Source: Hedera helix (Eukaryota; Streptophyta; Magnoliopsida; Apiales; Araliaceae). From it: 64,000 nucleotides of DNA. The translations under genes were made by a program, and so were the position numbers. The stretch lies in NCBI GenBank assembly GCA_947179155.2, contig OX359287.1:902501-966500 (forward strand), in the 5' to 3' direction. Shown here in pieces: positions 10,242 to 21,129 of this stretch (its first letter is position 1; each line of letters opens with the position of its first letter). The notes under the pieces are model-generated. The model did not search any database, was not told the DNA's origin, and saw only the letters and a program-made list of their open reading frames with translations.

Positions 10242-13200
10242 CCAAGCTGGAATTAAAAGAAAAATAAAAAATGGCTAGGAAATAGGGGAGGGAGAACCAA
10301 GGGAGGGGTGCAAGTCTCTAAGCTCCCTAAATTATTCCAAGAGAGAAGCCTTCCCAATGCTCCATCAAATCCCTTAAAAAGTGGATCATGCTTTGACCTA
10401 AATTAAGAGCTTAATTTGCTAGGAGTTGGGTGATTAAGGTAGCCTAAGTAAACTTAAGTTATCTCTATAAATATAAGTCTTGGTCAACTCTTTCAAGAGT
10501 TGGTCATTTGCTAGAACAATTCCTAGAGAGAAAAAGAGAGAAGCTAGAGAGAGAAAAGTAAGAAACCTTAGGGTTCTTGAGAGAAAATCAAAATACCAAG
10601 AAGAGTGGTGTGTGTGGGGGAGTCTCGGCAACAAGGAGGGTTCTTGGGAATGCCATCTAACTTCATCTCCTACTTTGGAAAGTAACGGAAACAAACTATT
10701 AGGAGCAATAGGTATAAAATCGCTCAAAACCCTAGTTTAATGCTTCTCTTGGCATATTATGTGATTTCTATAATAGAAAACTAATTTTCAAAGTCTAAAT
10801 GGATAGATCCATGCTAGATTGGTAGATCTAGGGTTACATGGGTTTATCATGGGTTTTTATATATGTTTATGTTGAAAAATTTCATCAAACTCGTTAAATA
10901 AATTTTTACCGACGAAAACAACGTAATCTAAAACATAGCAGCCCCCTTACCGGAATTACTATTTATGATCTGTAAATCGGGTTCATGATCCGTTAATTTT
11001 GGGTGTTCGATACATAAAATACAAAGATTCTCCAAGTTGAATGACTAAAATCCAATTTAAAATGAGCAAGATATGAATTTTCTACCAAAATACCCCACTG
11101 ATTTTAGGACTGTGCATAACAGTCCGGTTTGGAGCTATTTTCAGTAACCAAAACAAATCTAAAAATGGTGTTTGAGCCCAAAAAATTGTAGTTCGGGAAG
11201 TCATGATTCCATCGATACCTAGTAGAGCTCCATCGGAGTTATAGAACTCAAGTTATTCAAGTTTTCATGGAAGACCCTAAATCCGAAATTGGCCAAAAAA
11301 CAATCTGCCTATTTTTGGAAAAAAAAAAAAACCGACCGGTTCGGTTTTTTTTTATTTTTTATTTATTCGATTTTCCATTTTCTTGGGTGGGGCTGGTTCA
11401 GGTCCTTTGGGGCATGTTCTTGGGTTGACTCCAAAAGAGAAAATGTTTGTAATTTAATAAAGAATATTATAAAATTACAAAATTTTAATTTTAATGACAG
11501 TTGGCATTTATTAGAATTAATGGTTGATTAAACCTTACTAATTAAATGAAAAATGCTAAATTAATATTTTTAATTTCTAAAAAATCATAAAACTGTTAAT
11601 TACTTATTATTTAAGTAATATTAAATAATAAGTAAGATTTATTAAGAAATTCATTATTTTTAATTGTATTTAAAGTGTGAAGAGTATACTAATTAACTAT
11701 TCATTTGTTAATAATTAGATAAAAGTTCTAATAAATTATTATTAAATACTAAACTTGTGATTTAAGTATTTAATAATAATATCAAGAAGATAAAGTATAT
11801 AAATTAATTATTTATTATTTAATTGAGAATTAAATAATAAATAAAGATATGTAACTAACTAATTATTATTTAACTAATAGTAAATAATAATTAAAGAGAG
11901 ATAAAATTTATAAATTAATGATTTATTATTTAATAATATTAAATAATAAATAAAATAATTGAGCAATAAATTATTATTTAATTAGCATTAAATAATGATT
12001 AAATGGAATTTTAGTTAGTAAATCGATTATTTATTATTTGATTGAAATTAAATAATAAATAAGGATAAATGATTTAATTATTATTTAACCTTAAATAATA
12101 ATTAAAGTAAAATAAATAAATAATTAATTATTATTTAATTGACATTAAATAATAATTAAAGAGGATTAAAATTAGTAAACTATTTAATTATTATTGAATT
12201 TCTTTAAATTAAATAATAAGTAAGGACAATTAGTTAATTAATTAATATTAAATAATTAAATGAGATTAAAGTTAAAACAATAATTATTTATTATTTAATT
12301 ATTATTAAATAATAAGTAAGTACAAGTAGTTATTATTTAAATAATAACTAAGGAAAATTAATTAATTACTATTTAACTAAGACTAAATAGTAATTAAATA
12401 GAGATAGAGTTAATAAAATAATTTGATTTTAATTATGCATTTATTTAAACAATTACTATAAATTGTTTAAAGATTTAGTATATCGAATGATGTGAATTAT
12501 GTGTTAGACTTAATTGGTAGATAAATTCTTAGTGAAAGTATACGCTGTACTAATTGATAGACCGACTTTATCAATGTTAGGTCTTTCAAAGCCAGTTAAT
12601 TAAAGCCAGTTATTTGTAGTTGAGCAGAGAGACAAGTTTCCTAACCTTACTCAAATTTCTATTGAGCAAGTCATTTGAAGTTAAATATTATTATTCAAGT
12701 ATGAGCTGAGTGGTTTAATAATTGCTAAATTATTCCATGTTCATATGATCCTTAACATCCGCACTTTGTGCATTTGAATTCCTGTTTCATCTTTGAACTA
12801 TGAAAGATTTGAAGTTCTCAATTTATGAACCAAATTGAACGGAGATGTCTATGCCTTTTGTTCGGCTAGACAATTATCTATGAAATTTTTATAAGCTACC
12901 CAAATCATTGTGGTATGGATTCTGATACTGAGATTGAACAACCCTGAACGGGGAGTAACCTAAGTATCTGAAATACGATACACGTGAGAACTAAATGTTA
13001 TGCATACACATAGTGTACAAGAGGCTGATCCCCTCAAGTACAGTTCTGATCATATAACCTAAGGGAGACAATTATAGGATTGATTCCTCAAGAGAAGTAA
13101 TTCATGGTCTATTTGACCGCTCAGATTTTAATAATCAATGGTCTATTATTATTCAAGGCTTTGATTATACTGTTGATAAATTATTTTAAATCCTTTGAGT

Positions 13201-16200
13201 TATTCATTTCGTATTCATTCATGACATATCTCATATCTATTTAATTAAACTTGTTGAGCAAGCTAGTTGCTCATTCTTGCTATGCCATAAACCTTATTGC
13301 AGTGAAACTCAAGAGCTTCAAGGGAGATAAAGGCAAAGGGAAGCTGAAACCCTAAATACATTTGAAATGTTAATTGCCTAAGTTAGAATTATTTTGTGAA
13401 CTATTATGATGTAACACGAACCATATCACATTTGATTTGACTCGTGATGTATTTTGTTAAAGTTTCGAACCATGGGACTAGTAGTAAACTTTTTGTATAA
13501 ACAACATATGTTTATTTTATTTCGCATTAGTACATTTTGTTGTTTGGAGGTGAATGATTGTATGATGACATGAGCACCAAGTTCGAGGTACTAGTATCTG
13601 AATTTTAATATCTGAATTTGAGGGTGTCACACATACTTCCTAGACTGAGCATGTCTTCAAAACGTCAAAATAGAAGAAGAGATATATAATATAACATAAT
13701 CACATTACCTCGTCAAATTCAACTTCTCTTTTCATTTTATCTTTTTTGTATAGGAGTAACCCCGTCTATTCAACTTTACAGTTGGTCGTTCCTATAGTAT
13801 CAAGATTCATAATTTAAGAGGTTACTAAGGGAAAGTTCAGTAACTCTCTTATAAATTTATTTTTAAAAAAAATAAAATAGAAACATGAAAACAGGACCTA
13901 GTTGGTTGGGTAATTAGGGATATACGAGAAGCAATTGATGCACAAGATGAACATGCTAAGTGGAGAAAACCTGGAAAGCAGGTTTCAACTAACTAGCTAG
14001 AATGTAGAAGCAAATGACATTCACAGTGTGGCTTCATCACAAAAAACAAGATATTAAGAAGTGCAATCAAGTTTCATAAGCTGCGAAGTAAGTGTGGGTG
14101 AAAGCTAGATGAAGCGTGATGAAGATTAACTAGGAGATTCAAATGATGCACCCTATCTAATAAAGTCCTGCTCCTACTATAACCACCAATGTCGGGATGA
14201 AGTTCCATTTAATGGGTACATGTTTGTGAAATTCAGATTAAGCGTTTACTAGGAGATTCAAATGATGAACCTAATGTAATCAAATCCTGCACCTCTTGTG
14301 ACAATAAATTTCAGGTGGGACTTCCATTTAATGGGTTCAGCGTGCTAACAACTTTCTTTCTTTTTATCATGAAGAAATTACAAACCAAGATTACATATTA
14401 CCTTCCTCCAAAGAAAGCTGAATTGATCTCTTTTCTAGTTCAACAGCATGTCTACTGAGTTCAACCGAGGAGAAAGACTGAAGCACTGAAAATGAAATAA
14501 TAAGAAAATAATCATCCAATAAGAGGTTGAACAATGAAATAGAGCAGCTTAAAGCAACTTCATTGTAATGAAAAGACATACTCTGGATATAACCTTCTTG
14601 ATTCGACTGATCCAAACTTTTCAATAAATTCTGCAATTGGAAAAATCGCTCTTCCCAAGGTTGAATATTTGTTCTCTTTTGATAATCCAGCGAAGGCATA
14701 GCAGAACTATATTGAAGACAATTGGAATCTGTTGATGCTGAAGTGTTACTGAACTTTCCCATAGGATGGGGACCTGGCAGTTTTCTGGATGAGAAGCACA
14801 CTGAAGAAGTCCTCGCAATAGGTGCAGCTTCGGGGAGACAAATTTTAGAATCCTTCATGTGCGAGTGCTGCTGAATTTTCTCGTTCTGGTGACCAAGAAC
14901 CCTTGATTGAGGATAATCAGCACTGATAGTTGTGCTGTCATCGGTGATGCTTTTACCTGGTTCTGCTTCAAGTTTCCTACGGACATACACCAGATGCCCG
15001 TTAGCAACATTACTAACTGGAGAATGCTGGTGAGGAGAGCTCACCAAGTAATCAGGTGGACCTCTTTTCGTGCCAGAAAACTTAACGATTTCAACAGAAG
15101 GTCCGGTATCCATCTGCAGTAGAGAGCTTCCCACAAATTTGGGCACCATACTTCTATTGTCATTCTGCATATCTCTAAGTGCTGTCTTTGCAACTACCGG
15201 AACTGACAACTGTTTATCATGCTTGGGCAAGCCAGTTTCAGTATTAGCCAGCCCATACTCGTTGAACTTAGAGTCAATTGTTTGCTGAACCATCTGCAGT
15301 AATTCAAGCAGCATTAGTAGTCCATGAGAACCAATGTAACATGTTTGGTCAAATCAATAACGTCCACCCAAGAGATAGTTGGTATACATAAAACAAACAT
15401 GCTAACATGACACATAAAATATAAATGTACAACAACCTCCTCATCAAATATATTGGTACATATTCTAATTTTGTGAAATGCATGAAAGGGACTAAGGCAA
15501 TAGGCAGGTTTCCTTGTCCCTCAATGACAGGTAGTAGTCCTTCACTATTTGTACCTTATCAAGTTATTACAGTTTCCACACTAATAATTAAGGAACACGA
15601 CACCAACCCTCTATGCCATGATGACATTTGTCAAGAATCCAGCTCCTGTGTTGTAGGACTTGTAGCTCGGCACTCCATCGTGTGGGTTTGTTTATCCATC
15701 CAGTTTCAAATGTCACACAAATCAAACCCAAGGTCTCATAGTCCCCAAGCACTTAAATCTAAGTCTTATCTATATCATTTTTGAAGGTTTAATAGACTAT
15801 GACAGTAGAATATCAGCCAACATTATTTAATGGTAACATTAGTCTACCTCCTTTACAAGAAATTCATCACACAGAAGCCAAACTAAGGTACCAATTATCA
15901 TAATAGTAAAACTCAAGTTGCTGCAACAGTTTGACCTCATTTCACGTAGGAAAAGCTTAAATGATAGTATTCTCTTAAAATACACATCAGCTTCAGTTCA
16001 TTACAAGACTATTTTAAAGTATAAAGGAAACAAAAAAATGAAAATGAAAAAGCACACAGCAGACCAATGATTTATAAGTCTTCCAGATTAAATATAAATT
16101 TCTTTAAATCTTTCTGTTTACAGATGTAAGGGAAACATTAATGAGAAGAGAAGCTAAAAAATTTTGCAAGATGCATATAGAACACCATATATACTGTTAC

Positions 16201-19200
16201 TTAGAAAAGAAAATTACAAAAGTAAATTAAATAATATAACACCTCTACTATGTTTCTATATAACATGAGACTGATTACATGAATATTAGCATCACAAATT
16301 CCGAGGTGTAAGAAACAATGTTAAGCTAACGTAATGTATGGCATTAGTCAAAATAAATGGTCAAAACTAAGATCCATCTAGAAAATTTAGTTGAGGCTGA
16401 AGCCATTTAGCCATGTTAACTTGTCAAGAAAAATATATAGTCATGTTAAACCACCTCAGCATAAAGGCTGATGAAAAATAAAACCATAAACTAAAACCTA
16501 GAAGGCTAAAGACAATTCTTACAAGCATGTCACGAGGAAAAAGGCAATTGAAATAGAATATCAGAAAAAAGAAATGAAATTTGAAGGAAAAATATATATA
16601 GAGAGAGTTAAAGGAAGACAAGGGGAAAAAACTAGAAAAGGAAGCAAGGTGACATCCCAAAACAAACCAGCAAATATAGTTAATAAAAAGCTAAACTAAA
16701 ACTCTCGAAGTATAAAAGTGGTGCCTTTTCCACTAAGGTAAATGTCTGCCTTGTTTAACCTTATTTCTAAGCATCTAGGTTGTTTAACTCAACTGAAATT
16801 ATATAAGAGATGACAACGATCAATAATGAAGACCTTTTATCAACAATTACATGGTTAAAAGACCTAAGTGAAACAAAATTACAGTAGAAGTTAGAACTAT
16901 TCAAGGGAACTGGTTATTTCAACTCCTTAATATACTAAACTCACTTTCAAACAAGGACAACTGTAGTATAGTATCTCTATCAGAGTAGGTAATCTCAAAA
17001 TGAAAACCTTAGCATGGCATTTCTTGGATGAACAGGTTACTGGATCCATCTCCTAACAGTCTGCTCCCTTCAGAGTGTTACAATTGAGAGCAAAAATTAG
17101 ACTACCATTTATATATTAAATTAACTCACTGATAGAGCTTGCATTATTTCGCTGGTTGAAGGGACCTGGATCATGGAATTACTCAATGACAATCCGAATT
17201 AGAATTATGCATTACTTCTTTCAGATATGGCCAACTAGGCCCAGTTGTTCTAGTCATAAATCTAATAAATAGTATGTGAGTTCAGTCCTATGCACACTTC
17301 CAATTTTCTCTGTGATGTATAAGAAAGAAAGCTGAACCCATGAACAGAGATTTACAATTGAGCTGGCTTCTGCACAGAATCTGCTGGAAGTTCAACAAAC
17401 TGACCATCTACTTTTTCTGTCATACCAAAACTACGGATACAAATGCAGCCAACTATATCGCATCAAAATGGTTGATGATAAATTTCAGGCTTCCCATGGG
17501 TAAGAATATGGTAAGGTACCATAACTTCAAGTTAGATGTTCAATTACAGTTTAGCTACAAGAGCATTATCTAGAAACACTGTTCACCTTAATATCAAATT
17601 AAGTAGTATGTTAATCTGCACTAAATTCTCTCTTAATGTAATGGCAATTGGCGTAACAAGAGTAAGTTAAAAGGGAAGAGCGCCTTCTAAATTTAGGAAA
17701 ATAATAAATACTTTAAAACTCAATTTGGTTAAAGAATTTATACAACTGTACTACAAAAACAATCATGTGCATTATCTAGTTTCACATAATGCTCTTCAAC
17801 AAGTATGGTCACTAATTATTACCAGAACAACAGAAGATGTACTAGGTACTAACAACCATTGATCAATTCCGAAATGACGAATCGGTGACATTGGTATAGC
17901 TGTAAGGCAGGTATGCCCGTAAGGTTTGTCGGTGGCTTAATTGTTTTACCTAGGGGCATTGTCCATAAAATGTTCCAAAAGTTTTAACCTGGTAGGTGTT
18001 ATCTAAGGTATAAATTATCACAGGACTCTCCACAACTTAGGGGGGAAAAACAAGTTACCCGCTCTCAATTTATGAGCCAGATACCTCATAAGAGGAGCTG
18101 ATTATTGCTCTTTTTTCCTTCCATTTTATTTTTATTACATGATCAGAGTCAAGTGAATAGGTTTCTCATTAAAAGAATCAACGCTTTCAATTTGTGGGTA
18201 AAAATGACGATAATAAAGAGGATCAAGATTCTTTAATGACAGAGTTCAGTTCAATATTCCATATAAAGATTCTTGGAGGCCAGAGAGCAGTTAAATGATT
18301 CACCAGCATGAATTTGCAAAAATCCGTAAACTCACAGTTTTTGTCATCCCTCATCCATGCATACCTCCAACATTAACCCCTTGATTTCTTTAACTTGTCT
18401 GATCGTTAATTATCTATGCACACTGTAGTACTTCAGGGAATGAGCAAAAATAGGCTATTAAGGATGGAAAGGGACGCGTAGCTGGCACTCATACATTAGC
18501 TTTCCAGGAATCCATCATTTAACTTTCAACAAACTGAAAGTCACAAAATGCTCATTTATTTTTTTCAAGAGCCTGTTTTTGATTAGTTATTAGGAATACG
18601 AAACACATGATAGGAAGCAGAGCATCAGTCAAAAGCTTTGAATTTCCAACAGGAAGCAAAGGTGTTCAAAAGTGAATTAATTCTAGCCCAGTATCATCAA
18701 ATTCAATGAATCATTGATCTTAAAATTCATAACGCTTCTCTGCACGCATTGATCCTAACCCAGCAACATCAAGTGTTAATGCATTCCCCTTTCAGACAAA
18801 CAAATTAAAGGATTCATGACTAATTAAATTCATAATGCTACTCTTCCCACAGAAATCTTAAGACATTTAAAGTCGAGTCGAAAATAAAACGAATGATTAA
18901 GGTCTCAAGTACAAAAATGCAATTCCATTAATCATACGCAACACAAACAGAAAAAGTGTAGAGCTGAAAATACCAAACATAATCAACCCCTACTTGAAGA
19001 GATCGCGAGAGAAAGAGAACCTCTTTAACCAACAATTGAAAAGATTATCAAAATAAAACCCCGAATTCCCAAAATTAAAGATCTCACGAATATTTATCAT
19101 ATATGTATATAATAATACTCGGAATAAATTTATGCGTCCGTGTGTGCGAATGCATGTTCGAACTATGGAAGAGAAATGAATTGAAATAACAAAAAAAATA

Positions 19201-19390
19201 AAATCGATTTAGCATCCATACATGTATATATAGTTAGTTAGTTACCTCAAACTCTGAGCACTGGAATCGCAACGCAGAGATTGAGCGAGAGAATTGTGGT
19301 TCTCCAAAACCAGGAAGGAGAAATTTGAGGTCTTGCTCAAGAAACGAATGAAATGAATTGAATTGAAGCCAAGGGAAGCTCTAACGCCAT
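7230..19390 (-). CDS. Split gene, unrecognised plant protein (about 340 aa), four exons
   Basis: I do not recognise the product. Model on the minus strand: exon 1 about 19390-19246, exon 2 15293-14582, exon 3 14485-14402, exon 4 7321-7230 (stop TAG at 7232-7230). All three introns are GT-AG. The frame is continuous from exon 1 (19380) through exon 4. Exon 1 encodes a stretch including FLEQDLKFLLPGFGEPQF; exon 2 has LVYVRRK and PWEERFFQLQ; exons 2-4 join as YIQ-M-LQSFSSVELS and SLEEG-KEWQRVVRLDVLGK. The C-terminal part (ELEKRSIQLSLEEG) looks helical. No signal peptide, membrane segment or catalytic motif is visible. Intron 3 is 7.1 kb because of a solo LTR. The start is uncertain: the only upstream ATG (19390-19388) is one base out of frame, so either that allele is shifted or translation starts at the ATG opening exon 2, giving 295 residues. 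Existence of the gene is well supported; function is unknown. Confidence 0.8.
9595..13631 (+). mobile_element. Solo LTR (family A, copy 1), 4.0 kb
   Basis: Flanked by a perfect 5-bp duplication CATAC (9590-9594 and 13632-13636). It starts TCTAATGGCTGC (the TG is mutated to TC) and ends GGGTGTCACA, and aligns along its length with the solo LTR at 21130-25088. A TATAAATA box at 10466-10473 is followed by GA-rich leader-like sequence. There is a TA microsatellite at 10191-10240, the palindrome ACCGACCGGTTCGGT near 11331, an AT-rich array (about 11520-12430) and the conserved block at about 13249-13290. A lone LTR with a duplication indicates LTR-LTR recombination of a former full element. It lies in the opposite orientation to the host gene. 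Confidence 0.88.
11520..12430. repeat. AT-rich palindromic array within the solo LTR
   Basis: Diverged units built on TTATTATTTAATT / AATTAAATAATAA, so each unit is nearly its own reverse complement. An equivalent array occupies the same position in each of the long LTRs compared here. Confidence 0.8.
14129..14340. repeat. Diverged 92-bp direct duplication in intron 3
   Basis: Copy 1 (14129-14220) and copy 2 (14248-14340) both begin ACTAGGAGATTCAAATGATG and end near CTTCCATTTAATGGGT, with a more diverged middle. They sit just downstream of the exon 3 donor in transcript orientation. No coding potential is seen. Confidence 0.75.
14402..14485 (-). CDS. Exon 3 of the split gene
   Basis: Bounded by acceptor TTTTCAG (14486) and donor GTAATATG (14401); both ends are phase 1. 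It encodes the helical segment LQSFSSVELSRHAVELEKRS and IQLSLEE. The 96-bp intron before it (14486-14581) would otherwise be read through as an unlikely hydrophobic insert. Confidence 0.82.
14582..15293 (-). CDS. Exon 2 (main coding exon) of the split gene
   Basis: 712 bp encoding 237 codons plus one base, beginning with an ATG directly after acceptor CTGCAG and ending at GAGTATGT-type donor CCAGA/GTATGTC. Visible segments are MVQQTIDSKFNEYG at the start, LVYVRRK near residue 101 and PWEERFFQLQNLLKSLDQS near 212. It is rich in Ser, Gln and Pro and so probably partly disordered. Confidence 0.85.
15294..19245 (-). other. Intron 1 of the split gene, 3.95 kb
   Basis: Donor GAG/GTAACTAAC at 19245 and acceptor TTACTGCAG at 15294. 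Open frames inside it on either strand are short and lack protein-like composition. I see no additional exon or mobile element. Confidence 0.65.
19246..19390 (-). CDS. Exon 1 of the split gene, start region frame-conflicted
   Basis: From 19380 to 19246 the frame that joins exon 2 is open for 45 codons, reading FLEQDLKFLLPGFGEPQF and later ALRFQCSEFE into MVQQ. In that frame TAG lies immediately upstream and no ATG is present. An ATG at 19390-19388 opens a 17-codon frame (MALELPLASIQ...) one base out. The switch falls in a TTCAA/TTCAT pentanucleotide run, where loss of one 5-bp unit would produce exactly this shift. It may be a real allele, an assembly error, or 5' untranslated sequence. Confidence 0.6.
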
Positions 19391-19434
19391 TTAATAGTTG
19401 ATCTAGTTAAAACCGGTGCTTTTTTCCTTCCGCT

Positions 19435-19443
19435 CTTTATATA
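19435..19443 (-). promoter_or_regulatory. TATA box of the split gene
   Basis: TATATAAAG on the minus strand, 45-53 bp upstream of the exon 1 ATG. That spacing allows a transcription start near 19405. Position and match are good; no transcript evidence is available. Confidence 0.6.
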
Positions 19444-20217
19444 TGACCAATTTCTATTTTTCTTGTTTTTGTTTCTTTCACATTATCAGAATTTTCTTTT
19501 CTTTTCTTCTTTAGTCATTTGACATTTTTTTTAATTTTAATTTTCCTGATAAGCAAACTAATTTGGAATATATTGAGTTATTTTTCAAGTAGGAATTATG
19601 GGTACTTAGTTATGTTGACGGGATATTAGAAATTAGAAAATTATTATTATTATTATTATTTGGAATATTATATCACCCTTAAAGTAAATTTGACGTATTT
19701 TTCTTCTTTTTTAGGCAGTTGACATAATATTCTGAAAAACACTAATGTTCTTGGTGGGATATGAATATTTGGGGTTAGCTAAAGTGTAGCTCAATTTATT
19801 TTATTATGATTCAAATTTGGTGGTGATCATTGGGTCATGACTTGGGTCGACCCAATGCAGTTAATTCTAATCCTTTGAGTAAAGAGTGTCAAAGTCTGTA
19901 TCAAAGTTGGATTGAGTGTCCTAATTCAGAATGACAAGGAAGCTCAAATTGGGAAATGACTCAGTCAACTAAGCAATGACAATTATAAGGAGAATTGGAC
20001 ATACAGTCATTAGCAAGGATCATAGTACACATTCATTCATACAGAATTTTATTATTTTTCAGCAAATTAATTCCTTTCATTGTTTACGTTTTTGGCCTGT
20101 ACTTATTCTCACACCGAAGATATCTCCCAACGGCTCAAGCCGTCAGGCTCCACTCAGTGTGACTGTTAATTGTGCAAGTTGTTCGTGCCTTTCAGTGATT
20201 TTCGGCGTACGTACAAA
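19444..20217. other. Intergenic DNA between the split gene and the transposon cluster
   Basis: AT-rich sequence up to about 20080 without coding support. From about 20100 GC content rises, which may be the end of an old LTR preceding the primer-site-like sequence at 20218. Confidence 0.45.
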
Positions 20218-20239
20218 TTTTGGCGTTAACATTGCCGCT
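20218..20239 (+). other. Degenerate tRNA-Asp-type primer binding site
   Basis: TTTTGGCG followed by TTGCCG resembles the plant retrotransposon primer site complementary to tRNA-Asp (TGGCGCCGTTGCCGGGGA), with a changed centre. It precedes a Gag-like frame by about 50 bp, the expected order. Confidence 0.35.
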
Positions 20240-20284
20240 AAAATGAGGGTCTTATAAAATTATGTTCGAAAAATAACTATTTAT

Positions 20285-20566
20285 TTGGAGTTTGCATCGA
20301 AGTTTATAGCGAGTCAAGGTGACAAGGATGGAGAGCAGGCAACCTCATCAGCACCACAACATGTTCCCAATGTTCGTGGTTCGGTTTTGGACAGGTTGGG
20401 TCCGTCGACCAAGAGACGTCGACCTGTAGCAACGCAGTCAGCCCCACTAAGATGTTGGTTGTTCATTCCTCCCAACCCATCAATTCAAGATTTACGTACA
20501 AGGGGAACAAACAACCAACAGGATCGGGACAAAGAGTCGGGCAAACAGGACCAACAGGAGACTATA
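20285..20566 (+). pseudogene. Old Ty3/Gypsy gag fragment, 5' part
   Basis: The frame encodes a Gag-like N-terminal region containing RGSVLDRLGPSTKRRR and a Gln/Asp/Lys-rich stretch. It is cut at 20566 by the CTATA-flanked element and resumes at 32258 (GGAGACTATA/CGGAGACAGG across the insertion). The lineage is uncertain; Tat-like is suggested by the upstream primer-like site. Confidence 0.55.
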
Positions 20567-21129
20567 TGTGACGACCCCAAATCTGGGTTTCATAACCTTA
20601 GGTTTGGTTCTCACTGAACAATACTTAATAATAATTAAATACATAATTTGCATTTAAATTTTGCGGAATAATACAAAAGGTTCCTTATAAAAAGGCTACA
20701 CTTCTCAAGGTCGATTAACCTTAACATAAACATTACATATTTTAAGGGAATACAGAAGATTTACAAAAGAAAGTACATATAAGTAATTAATCTAGCATGC
20801 ATCCAACTAATCTAAGCTTTGGCTTTTCGCTTGCCTTTGTCTTGTTTAGAACATTTTGACTTAGCTGAAATAAGTCATGATATAGTAAGAATGAACAACT
20901 AAATGACTCAGCAAGTTTAAGAACAAATAGCATAAGTTATATCATGATGGAGAGGGAAATTAACATAAGAATTTTCAATAATAGGTAACAACCAAGAATC
21001 AATTTTTCAATATAAGAATGAATTGACTCTTTACTGCTGAGTGGTCTTTAAGGACCATGAACTGCTACTAAGGTAGAACATACATATATATCTGACACCT
21101 TGAAAAAATGTGGTACGCGAGGGGATCAG

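Larger units (their letters stand above)
7322..14401 (-). other. Intron 3 of the split gene, 7.1 kb, carrying a solo LTR
   Basis: Donor GTAATATG at 14401 and acceptor TTACAG at 7322. Without the 4.0-kb solo LTR and its duplicated CATAC, the intron would be about 3.0 kb, close to intron 1 (3.95 kb). A perfect palindrome around a TA run lies at 9312-9340. No other exon was seen inside. Confidence 0.7.

Noticed and set aside
10434..10740. Overlapping plus and minus frames in the solo LTR
   Set aside because: They lie in the leader just after the LTR TATA box. The sister copy has a partly similar frame, but neither shows a Gag or other domain.
14391..15314. The 307-codon minus frame as a complete single-exon gene
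   Set aside because: It reads through a 96-bp intron (hydrophobic insert) and past a donor at 14401, and starts 21 bases before a splice acceptor.
15425..15784. 119-codon plus-strand frame
   Set aside because: It lies inside intron 1 of a well-supported minus-strand gene and lacks domain or compositional support.
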